This document shows, piece by piece, positions 15,310 through 25,686 of a stretch of DNA of 35,937 bases (within the stretch, counting starts at the first letter, position 1; every line of letters begins with the position of its first letter). The notes under the pieces are model-generated. The model did not search any database. It had not been told where the DNA came from and was given only the letters and a program-made list of their open reading frames with translations. The position numbers and the translations under genes were made by a program. Source of the DNA: Terriglobia bacterium (GTDB taxonomy: Bacteria > Acidobacteriota > Terriglobia > UBA7540); assembly GCA_020073545.1 (NCBI GenBank), contig JAIQEZ010000041.1, forward strand, positions 1 through 35,937. Reading direction: 5' to 3'.

Positions 15310-15380
15310 GCGGGATAGCACATCCCGCCTCACGGGATTGCGGCTTTCCCAGCGGTGCGGGTGACGGCCTATTCCTTGTC

Positions 15381-16958
15381 CTACTTCCTCTGCAGCACGC
15401 GTTCATAGTCCTGCTTAAACTCAGAGTTCTCCGGCTCAAGAGTCGTGGCGGTGCGAAGTTCCTCGATGGCGCCCTCCCGGTCGCCTTTGCGTTCCAGATA
15501 CAAGCCGATCAGGTAATGGGCCCGGGCGTTTTTGGGGTCCAGCCGCACGGTTTCGCGAAGTTCCGGCACTGCCCCATCCAGATCGTGTTTTAGGAGGAGC
15601 GCGTTGGCGAGGTAAAAGTGGGCTGCGGCGTAGTCGGGGTTCAGGCGCAGGGCTTCGCGGAGCTCCGTCACCGCGCCGTCGTTATCGTCCTTGAGAAAGA
15701 GCATCACACCGAGGCCGAAGCGCACACTGGCGTTGTGGGGATTCAGGCGCGCCGCTTCGCGAATCTCCGCCAGCGCGCCGTCCTGGTCGCCCTTTGCCTT
15801 TAGCGCACCTCCCAGGCCGAAATGTGCCAGGAAGTTGTCGGGCTCTAGCCGCACGGCCTCACGATACTCGGCCAGGGCGCCGTCCCTGTCGCCCTGGTCG
15901 GTCAGGAGACTGGCGATTTGGATGTGAGCATTGGCATTCTTGGGATCCAGGCGCACCGCCTCTCGATACTCCGCCAGCGCGCCCTCCCGGTCGCCCTTGT
16001 TCTTCAGCACGCTGCCGGCCCGGGAGTGGGCAACTGGATCCTCGGGGTTTAGGCGCTGCGCTTCGCGATATTCGGCAAGGGCGCCGTCCCGGTCCCCCTT
16101 GGTCTCAAGTGTGTTGCCGGCGCGGAGATGTGCATTGTCATTCGCGGGATTCAGTCGCAGCGCTTCGCGATACTCGGCGAGGGCGCCATCCAGGTCACCC
16201 TTGAGTTCCAAGGCTACTCCAAGCAAGACGTGAGCGTCTTCGTTGCTGGGGTTTAGGCGCAGAGCTTCGCGGGCCTCCCCCATAGCTTCATCCGCCTTCT
16301 TCTGGTTGCACAGCACACTGGCCAGAGCCACATGCAAGTCAGGATTCTGTGCGTCGAGCGGGAGCGCCGCGCGATACTCGGCCTCGGCTTCCGCATATTG
16401 CTTCTTCTGAAGAAACTCCGCCCCGCGCGCGGCATGTCGCCGCAGTTCGACCAGCCTGGCCTCCGCGGCAGGATCCACGGCAGAGGGCTTCGTCACTCGG
16501 GCGGATTCGAGGGCACGAATCAGTTCCTCGTCGCCGCCGGCCAGGCGCACAGAGGCGAGATAATCCTCCTTGGGTTCGAAGTCGATGCCGCGTTCCTCGG
16601 CCAGTATGGACACGCGGTGGGTCGGCACCTGGCCGGCCAGCAGCGCGAGAATCTGTACCTGATTGAGCGGTTTTTTTACCGGCTCGCCCCCCGATCGCAC
16701 CTGCTTCACCGTGCGTAGAGCCCGTAGGAAAGCGTCACTGGCGCCGGCCTCCTTGAGACTTTGCAGGAAGTCGTCCGCCGGCTTGAAGTCGATTCCCCGC
16801 TGGAGGAGGGTCGGAATCGCCACCTCGTCACCAACTTGGCTGCGGACGAGGTTCTGGACTTGCTCCTGAGTGAAGGGTTTCCGCTGCCCCGCCGTGGGCA
16901 CCGCAGCACCCAACACCACAATAATTAAAAGCAAGCCGATGAGTTCCCGGAGTTTCAT
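15381..16958 (-). CDS. secreted TPR protein with two N-terminal RGIDF repeats
   Basis: The 525-residue protein starts with a signal peptide (about 1-24). Two copies of a small module follow: RGIDFKPADDFLQSLKEAGA at 54-73 and RGIDFEPKEDYLASVRLAGG at 123-142. Ten consecutive 34-residue TPRs then run from about 172 to 510. The middle units are very alike (consensus KGDxDGALAEYREALRLNP; Trp-Leu-Gly/Ala TPR positions are filled by A-H-x-x-L-G). TPR solenoids bind peptide partners, so this is likely a periplasmic or secreted scaffold. GAGAGG precedes the ATG. It is flanked by intergenic gaps of 70 and 140 bp and looks monocistronic. The RGIDF module resembles a short domain I have seen before TPR arrays in acidobacterial proteins; I do not know its function. 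Confidence 0.9.
   Translation of the reverse strand: MKLRELIGLLLIIVVLGAAVPTAGQRKPFTQEQVQNLVRSQVGDEVAIPTLLQRGIDFKPADDFLQSLKEAGASDAFLRALRTVKQVRSGGEPVKKPLNQVQILALLAGQVPTHRVSILAEERGIDFEPKEDYLASVRLAGGDEELIRALESARVTKPSAVDPAAEARLVELRRHAARGAEFLQKKQYAEAEAEYRAALPLDAQNPDLHVALASVLCNQKKADEAMGEAREALRLNPSNEDAHVLLGVALELKGDLDGALAEYREALRLNPANDNAHLRAGNTLETKGDRDGALAEYREAQRLNPEDPVAHSRAGSVLKNKGDREGALAEYREAVRLDPKNANAHIQIASLLTDQGDRDGALAEYREAVRLEPDNFLAHFGLGGALKAKGDQDGALAEIREAARLNPHNASVRFGLGVMLFLKDDNDGAVTELREALRLNPDYAAAHFYLANALLLKHDLDGAVPELRETVRLDPKNARAHYLIGLYLERKGDREGAIEELRTATTLEPENSEFKQDYERVLQRK
15420..16437 (-). repeat. 102-bp tandem coding repeats (TPR array)
   Basis: The stretch coding for the ten TPRs is a run of 102-bp units at DNA level. 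Words such as 'gcgatactcggc' and 'cgcttcgcg' recur unit after unit on the plus strand. Units four to seven are the most alike, which suggests recent slippage or gene conversion within the array. Confidence 0.75.
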
Positions 16959-17098
16959 GGCGACCTCTCAAGGCCGATTGGGGTACCGATCGTGGGTGGT
17001 CACGACGAGCGTTCTCCGCTTCGTGGGTCTTGCATCAAGCATCGTCGACACGATTGGTGGCCACGGCAAATCCGCATTTTGATTTTCTGTGGGCTCGT

Positions 17099-18094
17099 CT
17101 AAACCACTCCCTCGCGGCTGTACGCAAATGCCCCAAAGGTCTTGAAGGTTTCGAATCCTATTCGCTCGTAGAGCCGGACAGCGCCGGCGTTCGCGTCCGT
17201 CACAGTTAGCGTGACTTCCTTGAAGCCCTCCCGCGCCAGGTCTCGAAACGCCGCCTCCATCAACGCTGAGCCGAGGCCGCGTCCCTGAAAAGGGACGGCC
17301 ACCGCAACCTGCGGAATATGTGCCGTGCGCGGACGGATGCGGGTGACGGTGAGAATTCCCGCCAATTGTTGACCGGGACGATGCACGGCGAGGCGCGACA
17401 GGCGCGGCAGGAACTCGCCGCACCCTTGATGGTGGACGATGTTCTCGATCAGGCGTGTCGCTCCCGTGACGGAGGCGTACTGATCGTTGATGACCGCGTC
17501 CACGTGATTCCGGTACGACTGGTAAAGCAACTCCGCCGCCTCCTCATCGAAGCGCCTCTCCCAGGGAATCAGTTGGATGTTCTCTGGCACCAAGAGCTTT
17601 TCCGAAACCTGCGCGGACGTGTGCTCCGGTCCCGCGGTGACCGAGCGGCGCCGGTTTTCCAGGGAAAGGCTCATGAAGCGGCGGAGGTAGCTTTGAAACT
17701 GCCGGGAGAGAAAGCAGGATTCCAGATCTTCCCGCTCGAAGTGTGGAAGTTGCGCTTCGACCCGGCGCAAGCCGGGAGTTCCTAGTAGCGTTTCCACGGC
17801 GTGATCCAGCAGCCGGTACTCATGGCCGCGTCCGGCCATTTCTGGGTGCACGAAGAGATCACCGATCAGACCTTTCTCGCCGTCGTAGAAAAAAAAGCAA
17901 TAGCCGCAAATCCGGCCCTCGCAAACCAGGGCGTACCCGGAAAGCCGTTTTTCGCGCAGGCAGGCATTGAGGACGCGAACCGTAGCGGCAAAGTCCCAGC
18001 GCAGCTTTTCGTACCAGGCCTGAGATTCAGCTTCCAGGAGAGTCGAGAACTCCTCGGGCTCAAACTGACGGATATCGATGATTTCGAGTCCCAA
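17099..18094 (-). CDS. tandem-domain GNAT acetyltransferase
   Basis: I start at the TTG at 18094 (331 residues), which has AAGGA seven bases upstream and gives an N-terminus GLEIIDIRQF like other GNATs; the frame upstream to 18289 is Arg/Pro-rich without similarity. Domain 1 (about 1-150) is a weak GNAT: SGYALVCEGRICGYCFFFYDGEKG, LFVHPEMAGRGHEYRLLDHAVE. Domain 2 (about 180-331) is a good one: LAGILTVTRI, the loop VAVPFQGRGLGSALMEAAFRD with Q-G-R-G-L-G, and NAGAVRLYERIGF. The first domain's acetyl-CoA loop GRGHEYRL lacks the usual second Gly, so only the second may be active. The layout resembles mycothiol-synthase-type double GNATs. The substrate is unknown. Confidence 0.8.
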   Translation of the reverse strand: MGLEIIDIRQFEPEEFSTLLEAESQAWYEKLRWDFAATVRVLNACLREKRLSGYALVCEGRICGYCFFFYDGEKGLIGDLFVHPEMAGRGHEYRLLDHAVETLLGTPGLRRVEAQLPHFEREDLESCFLSRQFQSYLRRFMSLSLENRRRSVTAGPEHTSAQVSEKLLVPENIQLIPWERRFDEEAAELLYQSYRNHVDAVINDQYASVTGATRLIENIVHHQGCGEFLPRLSRLAVHRPGQQLAGILTVTRIRPRTAHIPQVAVAVPFQGRGLGSALMEAAFRDLAREGFKEVTLTVTDANAGAVRLYERIGFETFKTFGAFAYSREGVV

Positions 18095-18506
18095 GCCGGG
18101 TTCCTTTCTTGCGTGGAGCCTTCGGGCTCTCCTGAGACCCGCCCTCCAAGGAGGCGAGGAAGGCAGATGGCCCGTCGCCAACCAGACAACACCAGGGCAA
18201 GTATAACCCAAATCCGAAGGGCTACGTGGCGCTGGGGGACCTCCATGGACAGAACTGCCCACGCTCGCGTGGACTGGTCGTCCGGGCAAACCGGGATTTG
18301 CGGTGCTTCCTCACCAGGGGACTGGGGGGCGCACACGCCACGCGAAATGTTGTCGCGCCGGGTTGAATTCCGACCCTCCGGTTCCGTGGATGATACGCTT
18401 CTTGCCCCAGCCTAACGAGGCGGACACAAAGTCGCGTTTTTCAGGCCCCTGAACTTTTCTGTTACCTCGCCCGGCAAGTTGCATTTATGTGTGTGAGGTG
18501 AGGGAA

Positions 18507-19313
18507 ATGCACGCAGACTCGCGGGTTCAGGAAACTTGGTTGCGTTTGCTCGGCGGGCCCGCTGCTTCGCAAGTTGCGAGTGTGGAGAAGATTGAAGAAG
18601 GCTACTTCGCGGTGGTGCGCGCGGCTGCCAAGCCCGCGCCCTCGCCTGCCGCGTGCGGCGGCCCGGATTTCAGGGCGCTCGAATCCCTTATTACCAACCT
18701 CGCCCGTACCCGCGCTGTTTACCTGAACCAGGAAAGTGCTTACCGGCTTGCGAAGACGGAGAGCCTGCGCGACTGGGCAGGCCCACTCGCGGAGCAAGTC
18801 GAGCGCGGCATTCGCCATGCTTTCGCCGTCGTTGACCCGGAGGTTTACGCACGGCGAGTCAGCGTCGGCCTCCAGGCGTCGGGTTGGAAGGTCGAACAAC
18901 TGCAGCATGACCTCCGGGTCAGCGACGGGCGATTCACGGAGAACGCCAATCTGCTTCGTGCTATTGTGCAGATGGTTCTTTCACGGGGCAGCTTTGCGGC
19001 AGCCGAGGTCGCTTTAAAGGCCGAACTCAGCGAGCGATTCGCTATCGATGCGGCCTTGTTCGCGCGCTTCGTGGAGCGCTTCGCCAGATACCGGCCCGCG
19101 GTCTTCGACCACTACTTCACGGCTTACCCGGAATGCTCCTGCGTGGCCGCGGGTTGGGACTACTGGCAGGTCTCCGGGCACGACGCCCACGAGGCGACCG
19201 AGATCTTTGAGCAGGCGATGAAAGAGTTTGAGAGTTTCCTCGCCATGCCGCCGGAGGACTGGCTTCCAACCTTGGCGGTGGATTGTTGCGGACCGAGCAT
19301 TACAGAAAACTGA
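18507..19313 (+). CDS. unrecognised 268-residue protein, first gene of the efflux operon
   Basis: The ATG at 18507 has GAGGTGAGG five bases upstream. I do not recognise the family. The protein is soluble and largely helical, with no signal peptide. Notable are a central segment RHAFAVVDPEVYARRVSVGL, a helical VQMVLSRGSFAAAEVALKAE and a C-terminal aromatic/Cys region: FDHYFTAYPECSCVAAGWDYW, then a closing DCCGPS. The stop is 8 bp before the OsmC start, and the OsmC Shine-Dalgarno overlaps it, so co-transcription is very likely. Its role must be tied to the OsmC/RND system, but no function can be named. Its Cys pairs could be redox- or metal-active, which is inference. Confidence 0.75.
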   Translation: MHADSRVQETWLRLLGGPAASQVASVEKIEEGYFAVVRAAAKPAPSPAACGGPDFRALESLITNLARTRAVYLNQESAYRLAKTESLRDWAGPLAEQVERGIRHAFAVVDPEVYARRVSVGLQASGWKVEQLQHDLRVSDGRFTENANLLRAIVQMVLSRGSFAAAEVALKAELSERFAIDAALFARFVERFARYRPAVFDHYFTAYPECSCVAAGWDYWQVSGHDAHEATEIFEQAMKEFESFLAMPPEDWLPTLAVDCCGPSITEN

Positions 19314-19321
19314 GGTGACCT

Positions 19322-19768
19322 ATGATTGAAGGCAAACTGCGCTTGGCCACCATTGAAGGCACCGGCCGGCAGTTCGTAGCCCAATCAGGCACTGGGCACA
19401 CGTTTGTTATGGACGACGCCGAGGGCCATAGCGGCCCCAAGCCGATCGAATTCGCGCTGCTGGCGCTGGGTGGCTGCACGGCTTTCGACGTTATCGGCAT
19501 TTTGCGCAAGAAGCGTCAGAAAGTGACCGGTTACGAGATCGAGCTGCGCGCACACCAGAACCCCGAGCCGCCGACCTATTTCACGCGCGTAGAGATCAAG
19601 CACCGGCTGCGGGGCAAGATCGACCCCGAGGCCGTGCAGGCCGCCATTCATCTCTCGGAAACCAAGTACTGCGCGGTCGGGGCGATGATTTCGAAGACCG
19701 CCAAGATCGAGACGACGTTCGAAATCCTCCCGGACGAAACCCCGGGATCTCACCTTGAGGCAGCCTGA
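19322..19768 (+). CDS. OsmC/Ohr-family protein
   Basis: The 148-residue product has the two conserved Cys of the OsmC family: Cys52 in LALGGCTAFDV and Cys117 in ETKYCAVGAM. The family's central helix LRKKRQKVTGYEIELRA lies between them. The family reduces organic hydroperoxides with reactive cysteine thiols (Ohr/OsmC), but the YhfA-like branch, to which this compact form is closer, is uncharacterised. It is cytoplasmic. It is the second gene of a six-gene operon and its stop overlaps the TolC-type gene start by one base (TGATG). The pairing of OsmC with an RND pump suggests protection from a toxic thiol, sulfide or peroxide stress. Confidence 0.9.
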   Translation: MIEGKLRLATIEGTGRQFVAQSGTGHTFVMDDAEGHSGPKPIEFALLALGGCTAFDVIGILRKKRQKVTGYEIELRAHQNPEPPTYFTRVEIKHRLRGKIDPEAVQAAIHLSETKYCAVGAMISKTAKIETTFEILPDETPGSHLEAA

Positions 19769-21141
19769 TGACACGCGTTGTGTTGGCCCGAACGCTTCTG
19801 GTTTTCTTCCTGTCCGCGCCGGTCGTCGCGGCCCAGGCACCGGCGCCCCCCGCGCCGAGCTTGACGCTGGCGGAGGCCGTGCGCGTGGCGCTCGAAAAGA
19901 ATCCTACCGTGCAGGCCGCCGACGCCTACGCCCGGTCGGTCCAAGAGGGAATTGGGGAAGCCAAAGCCGCGCGTTTGCCGCGCGTGGATTTTTCCGAAGG
20001 CTTCACGCGCGGCAATAATCCCGTTTACGTTTTCGGGGGATTGCTCACCCAGCGGCAGTTCACCGCCGGGGACTTTGCGCTGGGTTTTCTGGACACGCCT
20101 CCGCCGCTTGATATTTTCCGCACGCAATTCAGCGCCGCTCTGCCTTTGTATGATGCCGGGCAGACCGGCCGCAGGATCAAGGATGCAAAACTGAGCGCCC
20201 AAAGCGCCACCGAGACCCGCCAACGCACGCGCCAGGAAGTGATCTTCAACGTGGTGAAGGCTTATACGGATGAACTTCTGGCGTGCGAGAACGTGCGCGT
20301 GGCGGAAGCGGCGGTGCAAGCGGCGCAGTCGGACCTGGCGCGCGCGCAGGCACGACAAGACCGGGGGTTGGCGGTTCCATCGGATCTCTTGAGTGGGCGC
20401 GTGCGACTCGCCCAGGCACAGCAAGATTTGTTGCAGGCGAAGAGCAGCGTGGACCTTGCTCATGCCGCACTCAACGTAGCCATGGGGTTGCCCGAGGACG
20501 CGACGATAGAGATCGAACCGGGGCTCAAGGAAGCCAACTTTGAAGCCGGCCTGCTCGCCGAGCGCCAGCAGCGTGCGCTCCGCGCCAGGCCTGATTTTCT
20601 TGAAGTCGACCTGGGCCGCCAGCGCGCCGCCAATGGTGCACATATGGCGCGCGCGGAGTTCCTGCCCAAGGTGAACGTGTTCAGCTCCTGGGAAGAAGAC
20701 AATCAAACTTTGCTGGCGCGCGGCGGCAACAACTGGACCGCCGGCGTCAGCCTGAACTTCAACGTCTTCGACGGCGGTGCGAATCGCGCGCGCCTGGCGG
20801 CGGCTCGATATCGTCAGCGTCAGGCGGAAGCGCAGCTCGCGCAAATGGCCGCCGCGGTCAAACTCCAGGTGCGCGAAGCGTACCTGAACTTGAACACAGC
20901 GCAGCAGCGCGTGGAGGTCTCGCGCCAGGCACAATCGGAAGCCGCGGAAAGCCTGCGCATCATCCAGAATCGCTATGAAGCGGGTCTGGCGACCATCACC
21001 GACTTGTTGCGCGTGGAGAGTGCGCGCACCGCCGCACAGAAGAATTACCTGAACGCGTTGTTCGACTATCGCCTCAGCTACGCGGCGCTGGAGCTGGCCA
21101 CGGGCGAACTGGCGCCCGATTCGCCGGCCGTCATCCGGTAG
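19768..21141 (+). CDS. TolC-family outer membrane efflux protein
   Basis: The 457-residue protein starts with a signal peptide (about 1-22, ending VVAAQA) and has the two repeated outer-membrane efflux (OEP) halves. The first opens LTLAEAVRVALEKNPTVQAA. Long alpha-helical coiled-coil stretches such as VFNVVKAYTD-type and DLARAQARQDRGLAVPSDLL follow, with QVREAYLNLNTAQQRVEV in the second half. These form the trimeric channel-tunnel across the outer membrane for the RND pump encoded two genes downstream. It overlaps the OsmC gene by one base and is followed by the adaptor gene after 111 bp. Confidence 0.93.
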   Translation: MTRVVLARTLLVFFLSAPVVAAQAPAPPAPSLTLAEAVRVALEKNPTVQAADAYARSVQEGIGEAKAARLPRVDFSEGFTRGNNPVYVFGGLLTQRQFTAGDFALGFLDTPPPLDIFRTQFSAALPLYDAGQTGRRIKDAKLSAQSATETRQRTRQEVIFNVVKAYTDELLACENVRVAEAAVQAAQSDLARAQARQDRGLAVPSDLLSGRVRLAQAQQDLLQAKSSVDLAHAALNVAMGLPEDATIEIEPGLKEANFEAGLLAERQQRALRARPDFLEVDLGRQRAANGAHMARAEFLPKVNVFSSWEEDNQTLLARGGNNWTAGVSLNFNVFDGGANRARLAAARYRQRQAEAQLAQMAAAVKLQVREAYLNLNTAQQRVEVSRQAQSEAAESLRIIQNRYEAGLATITDLLRVESARTAAQKNYLNALFDYRLSYAALELATGELAPDSPAVIR

Positions 21142-21252
21142 GAGTCTGTGTGCAATCCTCATTGCAGGAGCGGCTGTTCCGCTGAGTCTCACCGCACTCT
21201 CCCACAGCCGCGGTCGAGTCACCATCACAGTTCACAAAGGACGAATCGCTAT

Positions 21253-22404
21253 ATGCATGGGAAGAGAATCCGTTCCTTGCTCTTGATCGTGGTCGCGGCG
21301 GGATTGCTTCCTGCCTGCAGTTCGAACGAAAAACGGCTTGCGGAAACCGGGCCGGTGATCAGCGGAGTGCGCACTGAAACCGTGCGCCTGGAGTCCGCGC
21401 CATTGCTCTACGAAGCGGTGGGCACCATCCGTTCCGCCAACACCAGCATCCTGGCGGCGCAGTTGGGCGGCTCCGTCCGCGAGATACGTGTGAAGGCCGG
21501 AGACCGTGTAAAGCGGGGCCAGCTTCTGGCGGTGCTCGACGACCGCAGCCCGCTTGCGCAACTCCACGCCACCGAAGCTGGCGTCAGCGAAGCCACCGAG
21601 GGACTGGCGGAAGTCGAGCAGGCGCTCCAGGCCGCCACCGCCGACCGGCAATTCGCCGAGGTCACCTACAATCGATACAAAGACCTGCTCGCGAAAAATT
21701 CCCTGAGCCGGCAGGAATTCGACGGTGCCGAGGCCCGCTACAAGGCGGCGCTCGCGGGCGAGCGCGCGGTGGAAGCGAAGAAGCAGCAAGTTGTGGCTCG
21801 CCAGCAGCGGGCGCGCTCGCAGCAGGATTCCGCCGAGACATACTTCAGCTACTCGCGTATCCTTTCGCCCCTGGACGGAGTGGTGACCGCGAAATCCGTG
21901 GACGCCGGGACCGTGGTGATGCCCGGCACGCCGTTGGTGACTGTGGAGGACACTTCCCACTATCGCCTGGAAGCGAGCCTGCCGGAAGAGTATCTCCCCA
22001 ATGCCAAGGTTGGTGAAGCCGTCTCCGTTGCCACAGATCATGGCCAATTCGAGGGGCGTGTGGCGGAAGTTGTCCCGGCGGCAGACACCGCCAGCCGTAC
22101 GTTCCTGGTGAAGATTGATCTCCCGCGCGACTGTAATTGCCGCTCCGGCGGATACGGCCACGCGAGCTTCCCGATTGGCGACGCAAAGCGCCTGGCCGTG
22201 CTCAGCTCGGCGGTGGTCGAGCATGGGGAGTTGCAGGGAGTCTTCGTCGTTGCCGCGGAGGGCAAGGTGGAATACCGGTTGGTCAAGACGGGGAAGATCT
22301 TCGGGAACCGCGTGGAGATTCTCTCCGGCCTCGCCGAGGGCGAGAAGGTTGCCGTCTCTCCAACCGATCGCTTGCGTGACGGCGCGCGCGTGGAGGGTCT
22401 ATGA
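21253..22404 (+). CDS. RND efflux periplasmic adaptor (membrane fusion protein), lipoprotein
   Basis: From the ATG at 21253 (AAAGGA upstream) the product has 383 residues. A lipoprotein signal ends LLPAC (lipobox, Cys22). Next comes the barrel-sandwich lipoyl half [26 protein letters not shown] and a helical hairpin of about 100 residues rich in Glu/Ala/Gln. The second lipoyl half is [20 protein letters not shown]. The beta-barrel and membrane-proximal domains end [12 protein letters not shown]. It links the pump to the TolC-type channel. An odd feature is CNC in the beta-barrel domain (RDCNCRSGG), where the family usually has a Gly-Leu-Arg-Pro-Gly-type loop. It overlaps the pump gene by four bases (ATGA). 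Confidence 0.93.
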   Translation: MHGKRIRSLLLIVVAAGLLPACSSNEKRLAETGPVISGVRTETVRLESAPLLYEAVGTIRSANTSILAAQLGGSVREIRVKAGDRVKRGQLLAVLDDRSPLAQLHATEAGVSEATEGLAEVEQALQAATADRQFAEVTYNRYKDLLAKNSLSRQEFDGAEARYKAALAGERAVEAKKQQVVARQQRARSQQDSAETYFSYSRILSPLDGVVTAKSVDAGTVVMPGTPLVTVEDTSHYRLEASLPEEYLPNAKVGEAVSVATDHGQFEGRVAEVVPAADTASRTFLVKIDLPRDCNCRSGGYGHASFPIGDAKRLAVLSSAVVEHGELQGVFVVAAEGKVEYRLVKTGKIFGNRVEILSGLAEGEKVAVSPTDRLRDGARVEGL

Positions 22405-25400
22405 GCACGCGGAAGCTGGGCGCCGCCGGCCGCATCGCCCACTACTTCATCAACTCCAGGCTCACCCCGCTGATCATGGTGTTTTCGATTCTGCTGGGCG
22501 CGTTTGCCGTGCTCGAGACGCCGCGCGAGGAAGAGCCGCAGATCGTCGTTCCCATGATGGACGTCTTTGTCGAGATGCCCGGCGCGACCGCGAAGGAGGT
22601 CGAGCAGCGCGTCACCACGCCGATGGAAAAGCTCATGTGGGAAATCCCTGGCGTGGAGTATGTGTACTCCACCACGCGGCCGGGGCTCAGCATGGCCATC
22701 GTGCGCTTCAAGGTGGGGGAGAAGGAAGAAGACTCCATTGTCAAACTCTATAACAAGCTCTATTCGCACTTCGACCTGATTCCTCCCGGCGCCTCGAAGC
22801 CGCTCATCAAGCCGCGCTCGATCGACGATGTTCCCGTCCTGGCGCTTACTTTCTGGAGCAACCGTTACGACAGCTTCACGCTGCGCCGCGTGGCCAGCGA
22901 AGTTGAACGCGAGGTCCAGAGCGTTGACGATGTTTCCCAAACGCAGGTGATTGGCGGGGAGCGCCAGCAGATTCGCGTGCTGCTCGATCCCACCAAGATG
23001 GCGGGTTACGCGGTTGCGCCGGCCATGGTGATGGGCACGCTCGAGCGTGCCAACCAACGCCTGCAGGTCGGGGAATTCGCTGCCGCGAATCAGGAGTACA
23101 ACGTCGAGATGGGCGACTTCCTTCACAACGCCGACGACGTGGGGCGCGTGGTCGTCGGGGTTTCCGCCGGCCGGCCCGTTTATCTGCGCGACGTGGCCGA
23201 GATTCGCGATGGCCCCGAGGAGCCTGCGAACTACGTGCTCTTCGGGTACGGCGCGAGCGCCAAAGTGAAATCAGCCAGCGCCATAGGAGAGTCAGGGGCG
23301 GTCACGCTCACCGTTTCCAAGCGTAAGGGCAAGAATGCAGTGGCGGTGGCCGAACGCGCCATGGAAAAAGTAGAGAGTCTGAAAGGGACTTTGATTCCGG
23401 CCGGGGTCGAGGTTACGGTCACGCGGAATTATGGTGAGACCGCCCAGGAAAAATCGAACGAGTTGTTGAAACACCTTCTGCTCGCGACGCTTTCGGTCAC
23501 AGCGCTCATCGCGCTGGCGCTCGGCTGGCGGTCGGCAATGGTAGTGCTCGCCGCCGTGCCGGTCACCCTGGCGCTGACTTTGTTCCTCTATTTCATCTAT
23601 GGCTACACGCTCAACCGCGTCACCCTTTTCGCGCTGATCTTCTCCATCGGCATCCTGGTGGACGACGCCATCGTGGTCGTGGAGAACATCACCCGGCACT
23701 TCCACCTCCCGGAGAATAGGGGTCGCCCCCTTGCGGACGTCGCGGTGGAGGCTGTGGATGAAGTTGGGAATCCCACCACCCTCGCGACCTGGACCGTTAT
23801 CGCCGCCATCCTGCCCATGGCGTTTGTGGGCGGATTAATGGGGCCGTACATGCGGCCCATTCCCGTCGGCGCATCGCTCGCCATGTTGTTCTCGCTTTTC
23901 ATCGCCTTCGTGATTTCTCCCTGGGCGGCGCTCCGAATGCTCGCGCACTCAGACGGAAGCCACGCGGAAGGCGAAGAAGGGCGGGAAGGCTGGACAACCC
24001 GCCTCTACCGGCGGCTGATGATGCCCTTGCTCGGCGATGCTCGCAAGCGCCACATGTTCCTGGTGGGGGTGGTGCTCCTTCTGCTGCTGGTGTTCACACT
24101 GCCCCTCCTCAAGATTGTGCGCGTCAAGATGCTTCCCTTCGACAACAAGAGCGAGTTCCAGGTGATCATCGACATGCCGCAAGGGACGACGCTCGAACAG
24201 ACGACGCGCGTGGCGCGCGAGGTGGCGCGCCGCGTGGCCCAGGAGCCGGAGGTGATCAATTACCAGGTGTACGCCGGCACGGCCGGGCCTTACAACTTCA
24301 ACGGGCTGGTGCGTCACTACTTCTTGCGGCAAGGCGCGAACGAGGCAGACATCCAGGTGAACCTGCAGCCCAAGGGCGACCGCTCGGCGCAAAGCCATGA
24401 CATCGCCAAGCGCATGCGCGACGCCATTGTGCCGATCGGCGAGAAGTACGGCGCCAAACTGAAAGTGGCGGAAATTCCGCCGGGCCCCCCTGTGTACCAG
24501 ACGCTGGTGGCGGAGGTTTACGGCCCCGAATACAGCCAGCAGATCGACATCGCCCGGCAGATTCGCGACGAGTTCAAGAAGACTCCGGGCGTGGTGGACG
24601 TAGATTGGACCGTTGAGGACCCTCAGCCGCAATTTCGCTTCGTGGTGGACAAAGAGAAGGCGGCGCTGACCGGTGTCTCCGCCGACCAAATCGCGCAAAC
24701 GCTTCGCCTGGCGCTCAGCGGTGCAGTCGTCGGCTTGGCGCATCAGCCGAAGGAGAAGGAAGACGTCGATATCGTGCTGGAAGTCCCCCGGGCCGAGCGC
24801 AGCAGCCCGACCGACCTTGGAGAAATTCGTGTGGCGTCGGCCTCCGGCGCCCTCGTGCCGCTGAGCGAGTTGACCCATGTTGAAACCGGCGTCATCGAGA
24901 CGTCCATCTACCACAAGAACCTGAAGCGCGTCGTGTACGTCACGGGCGACGTGGCGGGGAAAGAGGAGAGCCCGGTGTATGCGATTCTCAGCCTTTCCAA
25001 ATCACTCGACAAGATTCACGGCCCGGGCGGCTACGCGATCGAGCGCTACGCCACGCACTTGTCGTTCCTCACTGACAAGGTGAGCATGAAGTGGGACGGT
25101 GAGTGGCACATCACCTACGAAGTTTTCCGCGACCTGGGATTGGCCTTCGCTGTGGTGCTGGTGTTGATTTATGTCATCGTGGTCGCGTGGTTCCAATCCT
25201 TTCGAGTGCCGCTGGTCATCATGGCGCCGATTCCGCTGACGCTCATCGGCATTATCCCAGCGCATGCCTTGATGGGAGCGTTCCTGACGGCGACAACCAT
25301 CATCGGTTTCATCGCCGGGGCGGGAATTATTGTGCGCAATTCCATCATCCTGGTGGACTTCATCGAACTGCGCCGCCAGCAGGGAATGCCCCTCGAAGAA

Positions 25401-25634
25401 GCCGTAGTGGACGCGGGCGCCGTGCGCTTTCGCCCCATGCTGTTGACGGCGGCCGCGGTCGTCGTGGGGGCATTCGTCATTCTCTTTGACCCGATCTTTC
25501 AGGGCCTGGCGATTTCTTTGATGGCGGGCGAGGTGGCATCTACCTTTCTTTCGCGCATGGCGGTGCCGGTGCTCTATTACCTGAACGCCCGGCACGAACA
25601 GAAAAAATCTACAGGCGAAGTCGTGGCGCCGTGA
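22401..25634 (+). CDS. RND efflux transporter permease (AcrB-like family)
   Basis: The 1077-residue protein has the RND layout: TM1 near 20-40, a large periplasmic domain, TMs 2-6, a second large domain and TMs 8-12. Periplasmic landmarks are [20 protein letters not shown] and [19 protein letters not shown]. The proton-relay Asp pair is present in TM4 ([13 protein letters not shown]421 and D422). The position of the AcrB TM10 Lys is Arg here ([13 protein letters not shown]979). That still carries a positive charge but is uncommon in drug pumps. The pump exports small molecules across both membranes using proton motive force. The substrate cannot be read from sequence. It is the fifth gene of the operon; a DUF2892 gene follows after 52 bp. 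Confidence 0.93.
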   Translation: MSTRKLGAAGRIAHYFINSRLTPLIMVFSILLGAFAVLETPREEEPQIVVPMMDVFVEMPGATAKEVEQRVTTPMEKLMWEIPGVEYVYSTTRPGLSMAIVRFKVGEKEEDSIVKLYNKLYSHFDLIPPGASKPLIKPRSIDDVPVLALTFWSNRYDSFTLRRVASEVEREVQSVDDVSQTQVIGGERQQIRVLLDPTKMAGYAVAPAMVMGTLERANQRLQVGEFAAANQEYNVEMGDFLHNADDVGRVVVGVSAGRPVYLRDVAEIRDGPEEPANYVLFGYGASAKVKSASAIGESGAVTLTVSKRKGKNAVAVAERAMEKVESLKGTLIPAGVEVTVTRNYGETAQEKSNELLKHLLLATLSVTALIALALGWRSAMVVLAAVPVTLALTLFLYFIYGYTLNRVTLFALIFSIGILVDDAIVVVENITRHFHLPENRGRPLADVAVEAVDEVGNPTTLATWTVIAAILPMAFVGGLMGPYMRPIPVGASLAMLFSLFIAFVISPWAALRMLAHSDGSHAEGEEGREGWTTRLYRRLMMPLLGDARKRHMFLVGVVLLLLLVFTLPLLKIVRVKMLPFDNKSEFQVIIDMPQGTTLEQTTRVAREVARRVAQEPEVINYQVYAGTAGPYNFNGLVRHYFLRQGANEADIQVNLQPKGDRSAQSHDIAKRMRDAIVPIGEKYGAKLKVAEIPPGPPVYQTLVAEVYGPEYSQQIDIARQIRDEFKKTPGVVDVDWTVEDPQPQFRFVVDKEKAALTGVSADQIAQTLRLALSGAVVGLAHQPKEKEDVDIVLEVPRAERSSPTDLGEIRVASASGALVPLSELTHVETGVIETSIYHKNLKRVVYVTGDVAGKEESPVYAILSLSKSLDKIHGPGGYAIERYATHLSFLTDKVSMKWDGEWHITYEVFRDLGLAFAVVLVLIYVIVVAWFQSFRVPLVIMAPIPLTLIGIIPAHALMGAFLTATTIIGFIAGAGIIVRNSIILVDFIELRRQQGMPLEEAVVDAGAVRFRPMLLTAAAVVVGAFVILFDPIFQGLAISLMAGEVASTFLSRMAVPVLYYLNARHEQKKSTGEVVAP

Positions 25635-25686
25635 TCAGCGGTGGCGACGGTTTCTCGCTTTCACAAAACACTAAGGAGGAAACATC

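Noticed and set aside
19750-21228. A 492-codon minus-strand open frame over the TolC-type gene
   Set aside because: It mirrors the plus-strand codon pattern of a well-supported outer-membrane efflux gene and has no motif of its own.
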